A DNA stretch of 42,609 nucleotides from Gammaproteobacteria bacterium. GTDB taxonomy: Bacteria; Pseudomonadota; Gammaproteobacteria; Pseudomonadales; Azotimanducaceae. Below are positions 1-8,252 of this stretch, one piece after another. Where the stretch lies: positions 1 through 42,609 of the forward strand of contig JAPOOX010000335.1 in NCBI GenBank assembly GCA_026713185.1, written 5' to 3'. Below the pieces are notes generated by a model that saw only the letters and a list, made by a program, of their open reading frames with translations, did no database searches and was not told the origin of the DNA. The translations under genes were made by a program, and so were the position numbers. Numbering within the stretch: the stretch's first letter is position 1; every line of letters starts with the position of its first letter.

Positions 1-231
1 CAACACAATGGTCGTCACCGCCAGCATCGAAAGTGAAAGCATGTGGTATAAACCCAGATTGAATCCCGCATCCGTATGGAATAACAGAAAACCGGTGGTT
101 CCATGTAATGCAATGGCGGCAAGACTGATAATCTTGACAGCCTGTTTCCTGGTATTGTCTGACAGGAACTGCACAACTGCGCCTACAAGGTAAAGCGCGG
201 CGGCAAGAATCCCGGGTATGACCGGATTCAT
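1..231 (-). CDS. ypjD: YpjD/CcsA-like membrane protein, N-terminal part (cut by window edge)
   Basis: The 77 visible residues start at an ATG at 231-229 and run off the left edge. They are hydrophobic, with a first segment after MNPVIPGILAAALYLVGA, a short basic stretch (DNTRKQ), then further membrane-like segments containing the LALHG-like pattern AIALHGTTG. This matches the N-terminus of the YpjD family, related to the cytochrome c assembly/CcsA proteins, although the defining WWD region lies outside the window. Divergent placement next to ffh is the usual position of ypjD in gammaproteobacteria. The family assignment rests on the hydrophobic pattern plus context; the exact function of YpjD proteins is not settled. 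Confidence 0.72.
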   Translation of the reverse strand, partial: MNPVIPGILAAALYLVGAVVQFLSDNTRKQAVKIISLAAIALHGTTGFLLFHTDAGFNLGLYHMLSLSMLAVTTIVL

Positions 232-311
232 CGATATATGTCCACTGATGTCATGTCGATATTCTGACACAGATTTGTTCGTGGCGTCTTGTTCGGCTGC
301 ATTCTTGTTCC

Positions 312-320
312 TGGTATAAT
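312..320 (+). promoter_or_regulatory. ffh promoter P1, extended -10
   Basis: TGGTATAAT is a perfect -10 hexamer (315-320) preceded by a TGn extension, which can compensate for a poor -35. No good -35 is present at 17 bp. Initiation would be expected near 327, giving a leader that includes the second repeat unit. Confidence 0.7.
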
Positions 321-356
321 TCCCGGCACTGAATTACAGGCAGGGAAAGTTGTTCC

Positions 357-365
357 TGTTATAAT
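357..365 (+). promoter_or_regulatory. ffh promoter P2, extended -10
   Basis: TGTTATAAT repeats the extended -10 arrangement 45 bp downstream of P1, with TATAAT at 360-365. Initiation near 372 would give a leader of about 23 nt with AGGG about 5 nt before the ATG of ffh. Confidence 0.7.
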
Positions 366-394
366 TCCCGGCACTGTATTACAGGCAGGGAAAA

Positions 395-1765
395 ATGTTT
401 GATACGTTGACAGAACGACTGGGCGCCACTCTGGCGCGTGTTACCGGTAAGGCCAGACTGACCGAAGATAACATCCAGGATACCCTGCGTGAAGCCCGCA
501 TGGCTTTGCTGGAGGCAGATGTTGCATTACCTGTAGTCAAGGATTTTCTCGATCAGGTACGGGTTCGTGCATTGGGTCAGGAGGTGACTGCCAGCCTGTC
601 TCCCGGACAGATATTCGTCAAAATCCTGAATGAAGAATTAACTCGCTTGATGGGTGAACATTCAGATTCTCTCAAACTCAACGTTCAACCTCCAGCGGTA
701 GTGTTGCTGGCTGGGTTGCAGGGGTCAGGCAAGACAACTTCTGCGGCGAAACTCGCCCGTTGGCTGAAACACCGTGAGAAGAAAAAAGTCATGCTGGTCA
801 GTACGGACATCTATCGGCCCGCGGCGATTGATCAGTTGCATAAGCTGTCAATAGATGCTGATGTCTCATTTTTTCACAGTTCACCGGACCAGAAACCTCT
901 GGATATAGCCAAAACGGCAGTTGATTATGCACGCAAGCAGTTCATGGATGTGCTTATTATAGACACCGCCGGCAGACTGCACGTGGATGGCGAGATGATG
1001 GAAGAGATCAGGGAACTCCATCAGTCAGTCAAACCGGTTGAAACGTTGTTTGTGGTGGATGCCATGACAGGTCAGGATGCCGCCAATACGGCACAGGCCT
1101 TTAATGCAATCTTACCGATTTCCGGTGTCATCCTGACCAAGGCTGATGGAGATGCCCGGGGTGGCGCCGCACTCTCGGTACGCGCCGTTACCGGGAAACC
1201 CATCAAATTCATGGCAGTTGGTGAAACCATTGACGCGCTGGATGCCTTTTATCCGGATCGGATTGCAGGACGCATTCTGGGAATGGGTGACATGCTTTCC
1301 CTGATAGAGGAAGCAGAGCAGAAGATCGACAGGAAGAAGGCGAAAAAGTTTGCCGGCAAACTCAAGAGAGGGAAACGCTTTGATCTGGAAGACTTCAGGG
1401 ACCAGATCCAGCAGATGAACAGTATGGGTGGTTTAGCCGGTATGGTCGATAAATTGCCCGGCCTTGGCAACATGCCAAATGCACTTCAGGGAAATTTCAA
1501 TGAAAAGCAATTCGTACAGATGGAAGCGATCATCAATTCCATGACGCCGGGCGAACGCCGTCGGCCCGACAGTATTAACGGATCAAGAAAAAGACGGGTT
1601 TCATTGGGGTCCGGAACCCGGATCCAGGATGTGAATCGTCTTCTGAAGCAGCACAAACAGATGCAGAAAATGATGCGGAAAATGTCCAGCAAGGGAGGTA
1701 TGGCGAAGATGATGCGTGGTATGGGTGGTATGATGCAGGCTCCCGGGAGATTCCCGAGGAATTAA
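395..1765 (+). CDS. ffh: Signal recognition particle protein Ffh (SRP54)
   Basis: This GTPase binds 4.5S RNA and signal sequences on ribosome-nascent chains and delivers them to FtsY at the inner membrane. The 456-residue product is normal length. An N-domain four-helix bundle (about 1-90) precedes the G domain with P-loop GLQGSGKTT near residue 107, DTAGR near 190 and TKADGDARGG near 248. The methionine-rich M domain (about 330-456) has the RNA-binding stretch SRKRRVSLGSGT followed by QDVNRLLKQ. The ATG at 395 is the first in-frame start and fits the duplicated promoter just upstream. In relatives it is followed directly by rpsP; here an extra gene intervenes. Confidence 0.98.
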   Translation: MFDTLTERLGATLARVTGKARLTEDNIQDTLREARMALLEADVALPVVKDFLDQVRVRALGQEVTASLSPGQIFVKILNEELTRLMGEHSDSLKLNVQPPAVVLLAGLQGSGKTTSAAKLARWLKHREKKKVMLVSTDIYRPAAIDQLHKLSIDADVSFFHSSPDQKPLDIAKTAVDYARKQFMDVLIIDTAGRLHVDGEMMEEIRELHQSVKPVETLFVVDAMTGQDAANTAQAFNAILPISGVILTKADGDARGGAALSVRAVTGKPIKFMAVGETIDALDAFYPDRIAGRILGMGDMLSLIEEAEQKIDRKKAKKFAGKLKRGKRFDLEDFRDQIQQMNSMGGLAGMVDKLPGLGNMPNALQGNFNEKQFVQMEAIINSMTPGERRRPDSINGSRKRRVSLGSGTRIQDVNRLLKQHKQMQKMMRKMSSKGGMAKMMRGMGGMMQAPGRFPRN

Positions 1766-1767
1766 TT

Positions 1768-1784
1768 TTCATTAATAAACGGTT
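1768..1784 (+). repeat. 17-bp direct repeat, copy 1
   Basis: TTCATTAATAAACGGTT begins 3 bp after the ffh stop codon. An identical copy lies at 2750-2766. Together they bracket the extra gene between ffh and rpsP. Confidence 0.9.
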
Positions 1785-1854
1785 CTGCTGATGTTCTCCA
1801 TAATCCACGAAATCATTACACTGTGCTCAAGTGGATAGATACAGGACCAGCAGA

Positions 1855-2694
1855 ATGGGATACCGGTTCATTGCCTTCTTGCTCAAATGCGTTGTAACCA
1901 CGACGCTACTACAAACGACGCAGGGTTTGGCCGACGAAGACCCCGCAGCCTTCAGACAGATCGTTGCAGACGAGGTTGCGCGGTACGACAATGGTGGAAC
2001 TGCCGCGCTTGATGCCAGGTTCGCTGATACTGCACCAGAAAAGGCAATGATTATTTACAATGACGTCATCCGTTACCTGTATTGGAATCGATTTGATATT
2101 GACAGTGTGGTTTCACTGTCAGAGCACGCGATCGACTGGGGCAACCTTCAGCTTGAATCCGCCGATGAGAAAACAAAAGAAAACATCACATCACGTATAC
2201 GTGCGATTCACTACAACCTCGCCTCGTTCACCTGGCCGGGCTGGGGTGGTGGCAAACAGCCGATTACACTGACCCCGGAAAATCGAAAGGCAGGCCTGAA
2301 TGCAGCCAGAAGAAACGTCGAAATACATCAACAGCTAAAGTCCCCCGGAAAGAAAATGGGCAATGGTCTCTGGATGCTGGGAGCTCACGAACTGGCCGCA
2401 GGCAATCATGCTGTAGCAAGACAGACTTTCCAGCAATTTCTCACTCTGGCGAAGAAGGAAGATGTCGACCAGGCCAGATTCGCTGAGGGTTGGTTATACG
2501 TTGTTGACCTGCTAACAGGTGTGAACGAAGCCGCATCGCGTAAATCGCTGGATGAGATTGTCGTTAAGCTGTCAGAAACCAAAGAGGGTAAGTTCTTCGC
2601 GGATCAATATGGTCGGGCTTTAACTGCTCTCGCACAGACTCCCTGTGAAACAGTGCTGTTTTGCAAGAACGAGATATGTTCCTGCCAACCCTGA
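1855..2694 (+). CDS. Exported helical-repeat protein of unknown function
   Basis: I do not recognise this 279-residue protein. The ATG at 1855 is preferred to the GTG at 1831 because AGGA sits 8 bp upstream and the protein then begins with a signal peptide: MGYRF, a hydrophobic core through about residue 19, and likely cleavage after QGLA. The mature part looks all-helical, and residues about 180-240 (LGAHELAAGNHAVARQTFQQ and following) resemble tetratricopeptide-type helix pairs. A W/G-rich loop (WPGWGGGKQP) lies mid-protein, and the C-terminus has four cysteines in the last 20 residues, which could form disulfides. It separates ffh from rpsP and lies within an interval bounded by 17-bp direct repeats. 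A periplasmic scaffold or binding protein is possible, but no function can be assigned. Confidence 0.8.
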   Translation: MGYRFIAFLLKCVVTTTLLQTTQGLADEDPAAFRQIVADEVARYDNGGTAALDARFADTAPEKAMIIYNDVIRYLYWNRFDIDSVVSLSEHAIDWGNLQLESADEKTKENITSRIRAIHYNLASFTWPGWGGGKQPITLTPENRKAGLNAARRNVEIHQQLKSPGKKMGNGLWMLGAHELAAGNHAVARQTFQQFLTLAKKEDVDQARFAEGWLYVVDLLTGVNEAASRKSLDEIVVKLSETKEGKFFADQYGRALTALAQTPCETVLFCKNEICSCQP

Positions 2695-2749
2695 TTCAGG
2701 CAGGTTAATCAGTTCCTGTAAAACCGGACAGATAACTTGTTCTCTACAA

Positions 2750-2766
2750 TTCATTAATAAACGGTT
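2750..2766 (+). repeat. 17-bp direct repeat, copy 2
   Basis: This is identical to 1768-1784. Its last base is the first base of the -35 hexamer of the rpsP promoter, so the repeat abuts a native regulatory element. Confidence 0.9.
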
Positions 2767-2794
2767 TGAAAGGTCTGTTACTTTACCTTAAAAT
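2766..2794 (+). promoter_or_regulatory. Sigma-70 promoter of the rpsP-rimM-trmD-rplS operon
   Basis: TTGAAA (2766-2771) and TAAAAT (2789-2794) are separated by exactly 17 bp. The downstream GC-rich GCGCGCC is typical of stringently controlled ribosomal promoters. Initiation near 2801 would give a leader of about 74 nt before rpsP. Confidence 0.8.
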
Positions 2795-2874
2795 AGCGCG
2801 CCTTTTAATAGGCCAGCCCTCTATTTCCAATTCCGCTACAGGCTGACAATATACTTACTGAGGATATCAACCAG

Positions 2875-3162
2875 ATGGTTATCATTCGCTTATCCAGAGG
2901 TGGCAGTAAAAAGCGACCTTTCTATCATCTTACAGTTGCTGATCGCCGGCAGCCTCGTGATGGAAGATTCATTGAACGTGTCGGTTTTTTCAATCCGGTC
3001 GCACGGGGACAGGAAGAAACTTTACGAGTTGACCTGGAACGTGTCGATTACTGGGTTCGTCAGGGAGCCCGGATGTCTGATCGGGTCAAAAAGCTGGTGG
3101 GAGATTTTCGCAAAGCGTCTGCTGCAATACAAACGACAGATACTGATCAGGAAGTCGCATAA
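2875..3162 (+). CDS. rpsP: Ribosomal protein bS16
   Basis: This small-subunit assembly protein binds the 5' domain of 16S rRNA. The 95-residue product opens with [19 protein letters not shown] and contains the family pattern [20 protein letters not shown], then [12 protein letters not shown]. The short acidic tail (DTDQEVA) is lineage-specific. It is the first gene of the translation operon after the promoter at 2766-2794, with GAGG about 11 bp before the ATG. A 100-bp spacer precedes rimM, longer than the other gaps in the operon. Confidence 0.98.
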   Translation: MVIIRLSRGGSKKRPFYHLTVADRRQPRDGRFIERVGFFNPVARGQEETLRVDLERVDYWVRQGARMSDRVKKLVGDFRKASAAIQTTDTDQEVA

Positions 3163-3262
3163 TTTTCGGTAAGCCACAAAAGTTTAAATGCACCTGATTT
3201 AAGTCATTGTTGAGGTGATTGATTGGAGATGTTGAATAGAGAGTTGGAAAAAAATCAAAACA

Positions 3263-3811
3263 ATGTCGGAAAACATCGGAAATAGAGTACCGCTGGGTCA
3301 TATCAGTGCAGCCTATGGGATGAAAGGATGGGTCAGGATATTTTCCTGTACCGACCCGATTGAACAGATTCTGGAATACTCACCGTGGATTCTTGGCGGA
3401 CCTTCACCTGGGAAGAATGGTTCCGGATTTAGAGAAATAAAGGTAGAAAAGGGAAGAAAGCATGGCAGGGGAATTGTTGCTCTGCTGACAGGGATGGATA
3501 ATCGCGACCAGGCCGAAGCATTGATCGGTACAGAAATACTGGTTGAGCGGGAACAATTCCCTGAGTTGGAAAAAGGAGAATACTACTGGCATGAACTGCA
3601 GGGACTGGAAGTCGTCAATACTTCAGGAGAAGTCTTTGGCAAGGTTGATCACCTGATTGGAACCGGCGCCAACGATGTGTTGGTCGTTGAACCGATGGCA
3701 GACAGTCTGGATGACAGGACACGTCTCATTCCATTCGTTGAAGACAAGGTTGTCAGGGAGGTGGACCTGGGAAGTTTGAAGATCGTTGTAGACTGGCAGG
3801 CGGTCTACTGA
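3263..3811 (+). CDS. rimM: 16S rRNA maturation factor RimM
   Basis: RimM assists 30S head assembly by binding S19 and pre-16S rRNA. The 182-residue protein has the N-terminal RimM beta-barrel ([17 protein letters not shown], about 11-27) and a C-terminal PRC barrel ([12 protein letters not shown], about 109-120; [10 protein letters not shown] near 133). The C-terminus ends on the conserved [13 protein letters not shown]. The ATG at 3263 is the first sensible start. Only 4 bp separate its stop from the GTG of trmD, consistent with translational coupling. Confidence 0.97.
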   Translation: MSENIGNRVPLGHISAAYGMKGWVRIFSCTDPIEQILEYSPWILGGPSPGKNGSGFREIKVEKGRKHGRGIVALLTGMDNRDQAEALIGTEILVEREQFPELEKGEYYWHELQGLEVVNTSGEVFGKVDHLIGTGANDVLVVEPMADSLDDRTRLIPFVEDKVVREVDLGSLKIVVDWQAVY

Positions 3812-3815
3812 TCCT

Positions 3816-4571
3816 GTGCGAATCGGTATCGTTTCGCTGTTTCCTGAAATGTTCCGGGCGGTGTCGGATTTTGGGATTACCGGTCGGGCGGTTTCGAACG
3901 GATTGATAGAACTGGATTTTTTTAATCCTCGAGACTATACGACAGACCGGCGCCAGACAGTTGATGACAAGCCATATGGCGGCGGCCCCGGTATGTTGAT
4001 GAAGGTACGTCCTGTACAGAAAGCGATTCAGGACGCCAGGAAGAGTACCGGGCCGGCAAGGGTTATATACCTGACACCCCAGGGAATGCCGCTGAGTCAA
4101 GAGACACTTGGATCACTGTCGACGGATTCCGCCATGATTCTGCTGTCTGGCCGCTACGAAGGGATTGATGAACGCTTGATCGAACAGGAAGTCGATTTGG
4201 AATTATCCATCGGGGACTATGTTCTCAGTGGAGGAGAACTGGCGGCAATGGTGTTGATCGATGGATTGGCAAGATTGCTTCCGGGTGTGGTCGGAGATGA
4301 TGAATCGGTTATCAGAGATTCATTCTATGATGGGTTGCTGGATTATCCGCAATATACCCGCCCGGAAAGATTGGAAGGTGAAGATGAAGGTAGCGAACAA
4401 AGTCGGGTGCCGGCAGTTCTGCTAAGTGGTGATCACGCTGCTATCGCACGCTGGAGAGTAAAACAGGCTTTAGGCAGAACATGGGAACGACGACCGGATT
4501 TGCTCGCCCGGCAAGTGTTGGATGATGAGGCAAAGCAACTTTTACAGGAATACCTCAGAGAGAAAGATTAA
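3816..4571 (+). CDS. trmD: tRNA (guanine-37-N1)-methyltransferase TrmD
   Basis: TrmD methylates G37 of tRNAs reading CNN, CGG and related codons, using S-adenosylmethionine, and prevents +1 frameshifting. The 251-residue SPOUT enzyme shows the family start ([11 protein letters not shown]), [11 protein letters not shown] near residue 54, and the trefoil-knot cofactor site [15 protein letters not shown] followed by [13 protein letters not shown] (about 109-143). Translation starts at GTG 3816, 4 bp after rimM. A C-terminal helical domain with DHAAIARWR completes the enzyme. Confidence 0.98.
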   Translation: MRIGIVSLFPEMFRAVSDFGITGRAVSNGLIELDFFNPRDYTTDRRQTVDDKPYGGGPGMLMKVRPVQKAIQDARKSTGPARVIYLTPQGMPLSQETLGSLSTDSAMILLSGRYEGIDERLIEQEVDLELSIGDYVLSGGELAAMVLIDGLARLLPGVVGDDESVIRDSFYDGLLDYPQYTRPERLEGEDEGSEQSRVPAVLLSGDHAAIARWRVKQALGRTWERRPDLLARQVLDDEAKQLLQEYLREKD

Positions 4572-4624
4572 CGGGTACTTGTCTGTATTTGATTATGGAC
4601 AGAAACAAACCAGAGGACAGAACA

Positions 4625-4981
4625 ATGCGTAAAAACAAAGTGATACAGCAAATAGAAGATGCGCAGATAAAACATGATCTGCCACAGTTCAGTCCAGGGG
4701 ATACTGTGGTGGTTCAGGTCAGAGTTCGTGAAGGTAATCGCCAACGTTTACAGGCTTTCGAGGGAATCGTCATTGGTAAACGCTCACGTGGATTGAATTC
4801 TGCATTTACTGTTCGCAAGATGTCGCACGGTGTTGGAGTCGAGCGGACATTCCAGACGCATAGTCCTCTGATTGAGAGCATTACGGTTCGGCGGCGCGGT
4901 GATGTCAGAAAAGCCAAGCTCTACTATCTGCGCGAGCGCAGTGGCCGTTCCGCCCGGATCAGGGAAAAACTCAACAAGTAG
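4625..4981 (+). CDS. rplS: Ribosomal protein bL19
   Basis: This large-subunit protein sits at the interface with the 30S subunit. I chose the ATG at 4625, not the upstream in-frame ATG codons, because GAGGA lies 7 bp before it and the product (118 residues, [14 protein letters not shown]) then aligns with normal L19 starts. Diagnostic blocks are [37 protein letters not shown] and the basic C-terminus [19 protein letters not shown]. It is the last gene of the rpsP operon. Confidence 0.98.
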   Translation: MRKNKVIQQIEDAQIKHDLPQFSPGDTVVVQVRVREGNRQRLQAFEGIVIGKRSRGLNSAFTVRKMSHGVGVERTFQTHSPLIESITVRRRGDVRKAKLYYLRERSGRSARIREKLNK

Positions 4982-5008
4982 TCTGCACACTACCTGGATG
5001 CATAATCA

Positions 5009-5914
5009 ATGTCGGTCCCTGTCTCTGAACAGTCGCTTATCGACAGTTTTCTGGACAGTCTCTGGCTGCAAAAGGGGCTCAGCCAGAATACTCTGAACTC
5101 CTATCGATATGATCTTCAGTCCTTTGAAGTCTGGCTGCACGATCAAAACACAATCATAACTGATACCCGTCGGTCGCATGTTCTTCAATATCTTTCTGAT
5201 CGAATGTCCCTGGGTATTCAAGCCCGGTCCACTGCTCGATCTCTTTCCTGTCTGCGTGGCTTTTTCCACTACCTCCTGCAGGAAAATCGTATTAGCGAAG
5301 ACCCGACCCTGCGTGTGGAAAATCCAAAACTCGGTAGACCCCTGCCGGACAGCCTGACGGAATCCGATGTCGAAAAACTGCTGGCTGCGCCTGACCTTGA
5401 TTCTCTTATTGGAGTTCGTGACAGGACCATGCTGGAGGTATTGTATGCCTGTGGTTTACGCGTCAGCGAACTGGTGAATCTGAAACTTCATGAAATCAAC
5501 CTCAGGCAGGGTGTGGTCCGGGTTGTTGGCAAGGGGTCAAAGGAGCGTCTGGTCCCCATGGGAGAAGAAGCCATCGACTGGGTGTCTTCCTACCTGTCGG
5601 AAACCCGTAATGAATTGCTTAAACAAAACCTTAACCAGGACATTGTTTTTCCCAGCAACCGCGCCTGTGCGATGTCCCGGCAGGCTTTCTGGTATCGAAT
5701 CAAGGCACATGCAAAACACGCTGGTATCCGCAAGAAATTGTCTCCCCACACTTTACGGCACGCGTTTGCCACCCATCTTCTGAATCACGGGGCTGATTTA
5801 CGCGTTGTTCAACTGCTTCTGGGTCATAGTGACCTGTCCACCACGCAGATTTATACGCATATTGCCCAACATCGAATGAAGGAGTTGCATCAGCAGCATC
5901 ATCCCCGGGGGTAA
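5009..5914 (+). CDS. xerD: Site-specific tyrosine recombinase XerD
   Basis: XerD acts with XerC at dif to resolve chromosome dimers under FtsK control. The 301-residue protein has an N-terminal SAM-like core-binding domain (about 1-105) and a catalytic domain with all active residues visible: R151 (GLRVSEL), K175 (GKGSKER), H247 and R250 (SPHTLRH), H273 (LLGHSDLSTTQ) and nucleophile Y282 (IYTH). The spacing matches E. coli XerD with a constant offset of three residues. XerD is preferred over XerC from this fit and from the adjacent dsbC and recJ, a conserved arrangement. Confidence 0.96.
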   Translation: MSVPVSEQSLIDSFLDSLWLQKGLSQNTLNSYRYDLQSFEVWLHDQNTIITDTRRSHVLQYLSDRMSLGIQARSTARSLSCLRGFFHYLLQENRISEDPTLRVENPKLGRPLPDSLTESDVEKLLAAPDLDSLIGVRDRTMLEVLYACGLRVSELVNLKLHEINLRQGVVRVVGKGSKERLVPMGEEAIDWVSSYLSETRNELLKQNLNQDIVFPSNRACAMSRQAFWYRIKAHAKHAGIRKKLSPHTLRHAFATHLLNHGADLRVVQLLLGHSDLSTTQIYTHIAQHRMKELHQQHHPRG

Positions 5915-6228
5915 TCGGGGTCAGTTTACTTGATGCCTGTAGTCATGCTCCTCCAACTCGGCGCTCCGACATTAGGCTTACGCAAACGAACACCCCAAAG
6001 CCATCTGGTGTTTGTCGGATGCTGTATGTATTTGATTCTGTAGTGTTTCATTAAAAATCAATAACTTGTGTAGAATATAGCAGGCTCGGTGTTTGTTTCC
6101 TGACAAGAACAGGATAAGATACGCGTGGTCGCGTGGTCACACTATTTGTCGGGATTCAGTCAAGATTCCAAGTTATGATGAACAGGCTGATTTCAAGACA
6201 AAACCAGTTTATTTCACAGGAATAACAG
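5915..6228. other. xerD-dsbC intergenic region, 314 bp, with a weak candidate dsbC promoter
   Basis: No convincing gene is seen. An inverted repeat AACACC...GGTGTT with a 12-nt loop lies near 5989-6012 but has no T-run, so it is not a clear terminator. TAGAAT at 6071-6076 with TTCATT 18 bp upstream (6047-6052) is a plausible dsbC promoter, giving a leader of about 145 nt. A short open frame covering 6093-6368 overlaps dsbC in another frame and looks non-coding. Confidence 0.45.
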
Positions 6229-6978
6229 ATGAAGTACTTACTCACTCTCCTGCTTGCAGGCATGATACTCAATGTGCAGGCGGAAGAAACCCATCAGGTG
6301 TTACGTGGCAAATTGCTTCAGGCAATCCCCGAGCTGGAGATTCAGTCAATAGAGATGGGTCCTGTTGACGGGTTATTCTCGGTAACACTGCGGGATGGCT
6401 CGGTGTTGCATGCATTTGAAGACGGCACTTATTTCATCTATGGCGACATGTACAGGATCCAGGGAAATGATTTGGTAAATCAGACAGAAACAGATCGTCT
6501 TCTCAGGCGTAGAATTCTCATGGACAGTCTGGATGAATCCAATATGATTGTCTTTTCTCCACCAGTGGATGAAGTCAAGGCCTCCGTTACCGTATTTACT
6601 GATGTGGATTGTTACTATTGCCGTATGTTCCACCAGGAAGTATTGGAGATGAACAAAATGGGCATAGCTGTGCGTTATCTCGCCTTCCCCAGGCAGGGTA
6701 TTGATGAACCGCACTCGTCAGGTTACAAAAAAATGGTTTCCACATGGTGCGCTGATGATCCTGGACTTGCTCTGACCAAAGCCAAGGCAAATCAACAGAT
6801 AGCAGATAAAACCTGCATTAACCCCATTGATTTTCAATATACACTGGGCAAAGAGATGGGTATTAACGCAACGCCAACCATACTGTTTGATGACGGAAGA
6901 ATATCCACGGGTTACAAGACTGCGGCACAGTTGTCGAGTACGCTGGAATTGGACTATTTAACCGAGATCCCACAGTAG
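6229..6978 (+). CDS. dsbC: Periplasmic disulfide isomerase DsbC
   Basis: DsbC reshuffles wrong disulfides in exported proteins and is kept reduced by DsbD. The signal peptide is MKYLLTLLLAGMILNVQA with cleavage expected after residue 18. An N-terminal dimerisation domain (about 19-80) and linker helix precede a thioredoxin-fold domain with active site C128-YY-C131 and the cis-proline loop TP at 215-216. C174 and C196 match the second structural disulfide of E. coli DsbC. The active-site dipeptide is YY rather than the GY of E. coli, which may alter redox potential. GGAAT lies just ahead of the ATG. The xerD-dsbC neighbourhood is conserved. Confidence 0.95.
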   Translation: MKYLLTLLLAGMILNVQAEETHQVLRGKLLQAIPELEIQSIEMGPVDGLFSVTLRDGSVLHAFEDGTYFIYGDMYRIQGNDLVNQTETDRLLRRRILMDSLDESNMIVFSPPVDEVKASVTVFTDVDCYYCRMFHQEVLEMNKMGIAVRYLAFPRQGIDEPHSSGYKKMVSTWCADDPGLALTKAKANQQIADKTCINPIDFQYTLGKEMGINATPTILFDDGRISTGYKTAAQLSSTLELDYLTEIPQ

Positions 6979-7023
6979 TCACACAGCCTCCTGGATGTTG
7001 CTTCCCAATGCACTGAGAAGAAA

Positions 7024-8220
7024 ATGGATGATGAATTTCCCCGGATAAAGCGGCTTCCCCCTTATATCTTCAGTATCACGGATAGTCTGAAACGTGAGGC
7101 TCGGGCAAGGGGTGAGGACATAGTCGATTTTGGTATGGGCAATCCGGATCGACCAACGCCCAGGCACATCGTTGATAAACTGACAGAAACAGTTCAACGA
7201 GGTGATACTCACCGGTATTCCCAGTCGAAGGGAATTCCCCGGTTACGCCTTGCCATCTGCAACTGGTATAAACAAAGGTTCGATGTGGACCTTGATCCGG
7301 ATACTGAAGCCATTGTGACACTTGGTTCCAAGGAAGGTATTGCGCATCTGGCCATGGCGATACTCTCTCCAGGCGATGCCGTTCTGGTGCCCAATCCGTC
7401 ATATCCCATTCATCCCTATGGCTTCGTCATTGCCGATGCCGATGTTCGGCATGTCCCCCTTACACCCGATACCGACTTCTTCTTGGAGCTACAATCCGCC
7501 ATTCGCAACAGTTGGCCCAAACCCAAAGTGCTGGTGATCAACTTCCCGGGAAATCCAACGACCCAGTGTGTTGAGCTGTCATTCTTTGAAAAGGTCGTTA
7601 ACATGGCCAGAGAGCATGGCATATGGGTTATCCAGGATCTCGCGTATGCAGACCTGGTGTATGACGGCTATAAAGTCCCCTCGATACTGCAGGCGCCCGG
7701 CGCCAGGGATATCGCCGTGGAATTCTTTACCCTGTCCAAAAGCTACAACATGCCAGGTTGGCGGGTTGGTTTCTGTGTAGGTAATACAACATTGGTGGGC
7801 GCCCTTGGACGCATCAAATCCTATCTTGACTATGGTTTGTTTACACCGATTCAGGTTGCTGCCATAGCGGCTCTGGAGGGAGATCAGTCCTGTGTTGAGG
7901 AAATCAGGCAAACTTACAAAAAGCGGCGCGATGTCTTGTGCGAAGGGTTGAATTCTTTTGGCTGGAACGTTACTCCACCCAAGGCGACCATGTTCGTGTG
8001 GGCCAGGATACCACCGCCCTTCGAGCAATTGGGATCTCTGGATTTCAGTAAAAAATTGCTGCAGGAAGCCAGGGTTGCTGTTTCGCCGGGGATTGGATTT
8101 GGACAATACGGGGACGACCATGTACGTTTTGCACTGATTGAAAATGAACACAGAACCCGTCAGGCCATCAGGGGAATAAGGCGAATGTTCAGAAATGCAG
8201 GTGCATGTCAGGGTTCGTAA
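7024..8220 (+). CDS. alaC: AlaC-type PLP aminotransferase (glutamate-pyruvate aminotransferase)
   Basis: This fold-type I aminotransferase of 398 residues most resembles AlaC/YfdZ, which makes alanine from pyruvate and glutamate. Signatures are [10 protein letters not shown] at the start, [12 protein letters not shown] (36-47), [10 protein letters not shown] (124-133), NFPGNPTTQ (173-181) and the cofactor lysine K239 in [14 protein letters not shown]376-like arginine in HVRFALIEN near the C-terminus would bind the substrate carboxylate. It lies 33 bp upstream of hom, an order seen in several proteobacteria where alaC-hom-thrC form an operon; thrC is missing here. A different substrate, such as a branched or methionine-related keto acid, cannot be excluded. 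Confidence 0.88.
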   Translation: MDDEFPRIKRLPPYIFSITDSLKREARARGEDIVDFGMGNPDRPTPRHIVDKLTETVQRGDTHRYSQSKGIPRLRLAICNWYKQRFDVDLDPDTEAIVTLGSKEGIAHLAMAILSPGDAVLVPNPSYPIHPYGFVIADADVRHVPLTPDTDFFLELQSAIRNSWPKPKVLVINFPGNPTTQCVELSFFEKVVNMAREHGIWVIQDLAYADLVYDGYKVPSILQAPGARDIAVEFFTLSKSYNMPGWRVGFCVGNTTLVGALGRIKSYLDYGLFTPIQVAAIAALEGDQSCVEEIRQTYKKRRDVLCEGLNSFGWNVTPPKATMFVWARIPPPFEQLGSLDFSKKLLQEARVAVSPGIGFGQYGDDHVRFALIENEHRTRQAIRGIRRMFRNAGACQGS

Positions 8221-8252
8221 TCAGCAGTGGAAGAGTGAGTAAGGAGCGGTTA

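Larger units (their letters stand above)
307..396 (+). repeat. Tandem duplication of the ffh promoter/leader (two 45-bp units)
   Basis: Units 307-351 and 352-396 are head-to-tail copies identical at 41 of 45 positions (differences at unit positions 8, 26, 43 and 44). Each carries a perfect TATAAT and the same downstream leader ending in CAGGCAGGGAAA. Only the second unit ends in the ATG of ffh, because its last bases are AAAAAT rather than AAAGTT. Confidence 0.95.

Noticed and set aside
8..193. Plus-strand 61-codon open frame at the left edge
   Set aside because: It lies antisense to the clearly membrane-like ypjD fragment and has no ribosome-binding site or protein-like features.
6979..6995. 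Another fold-back element end after dsbC (ACAGCCTCCT)
   Set aside because: Only 10 bases match and no second terminus lies nearby; a similar short match occurs inside relA, so chance is likely.
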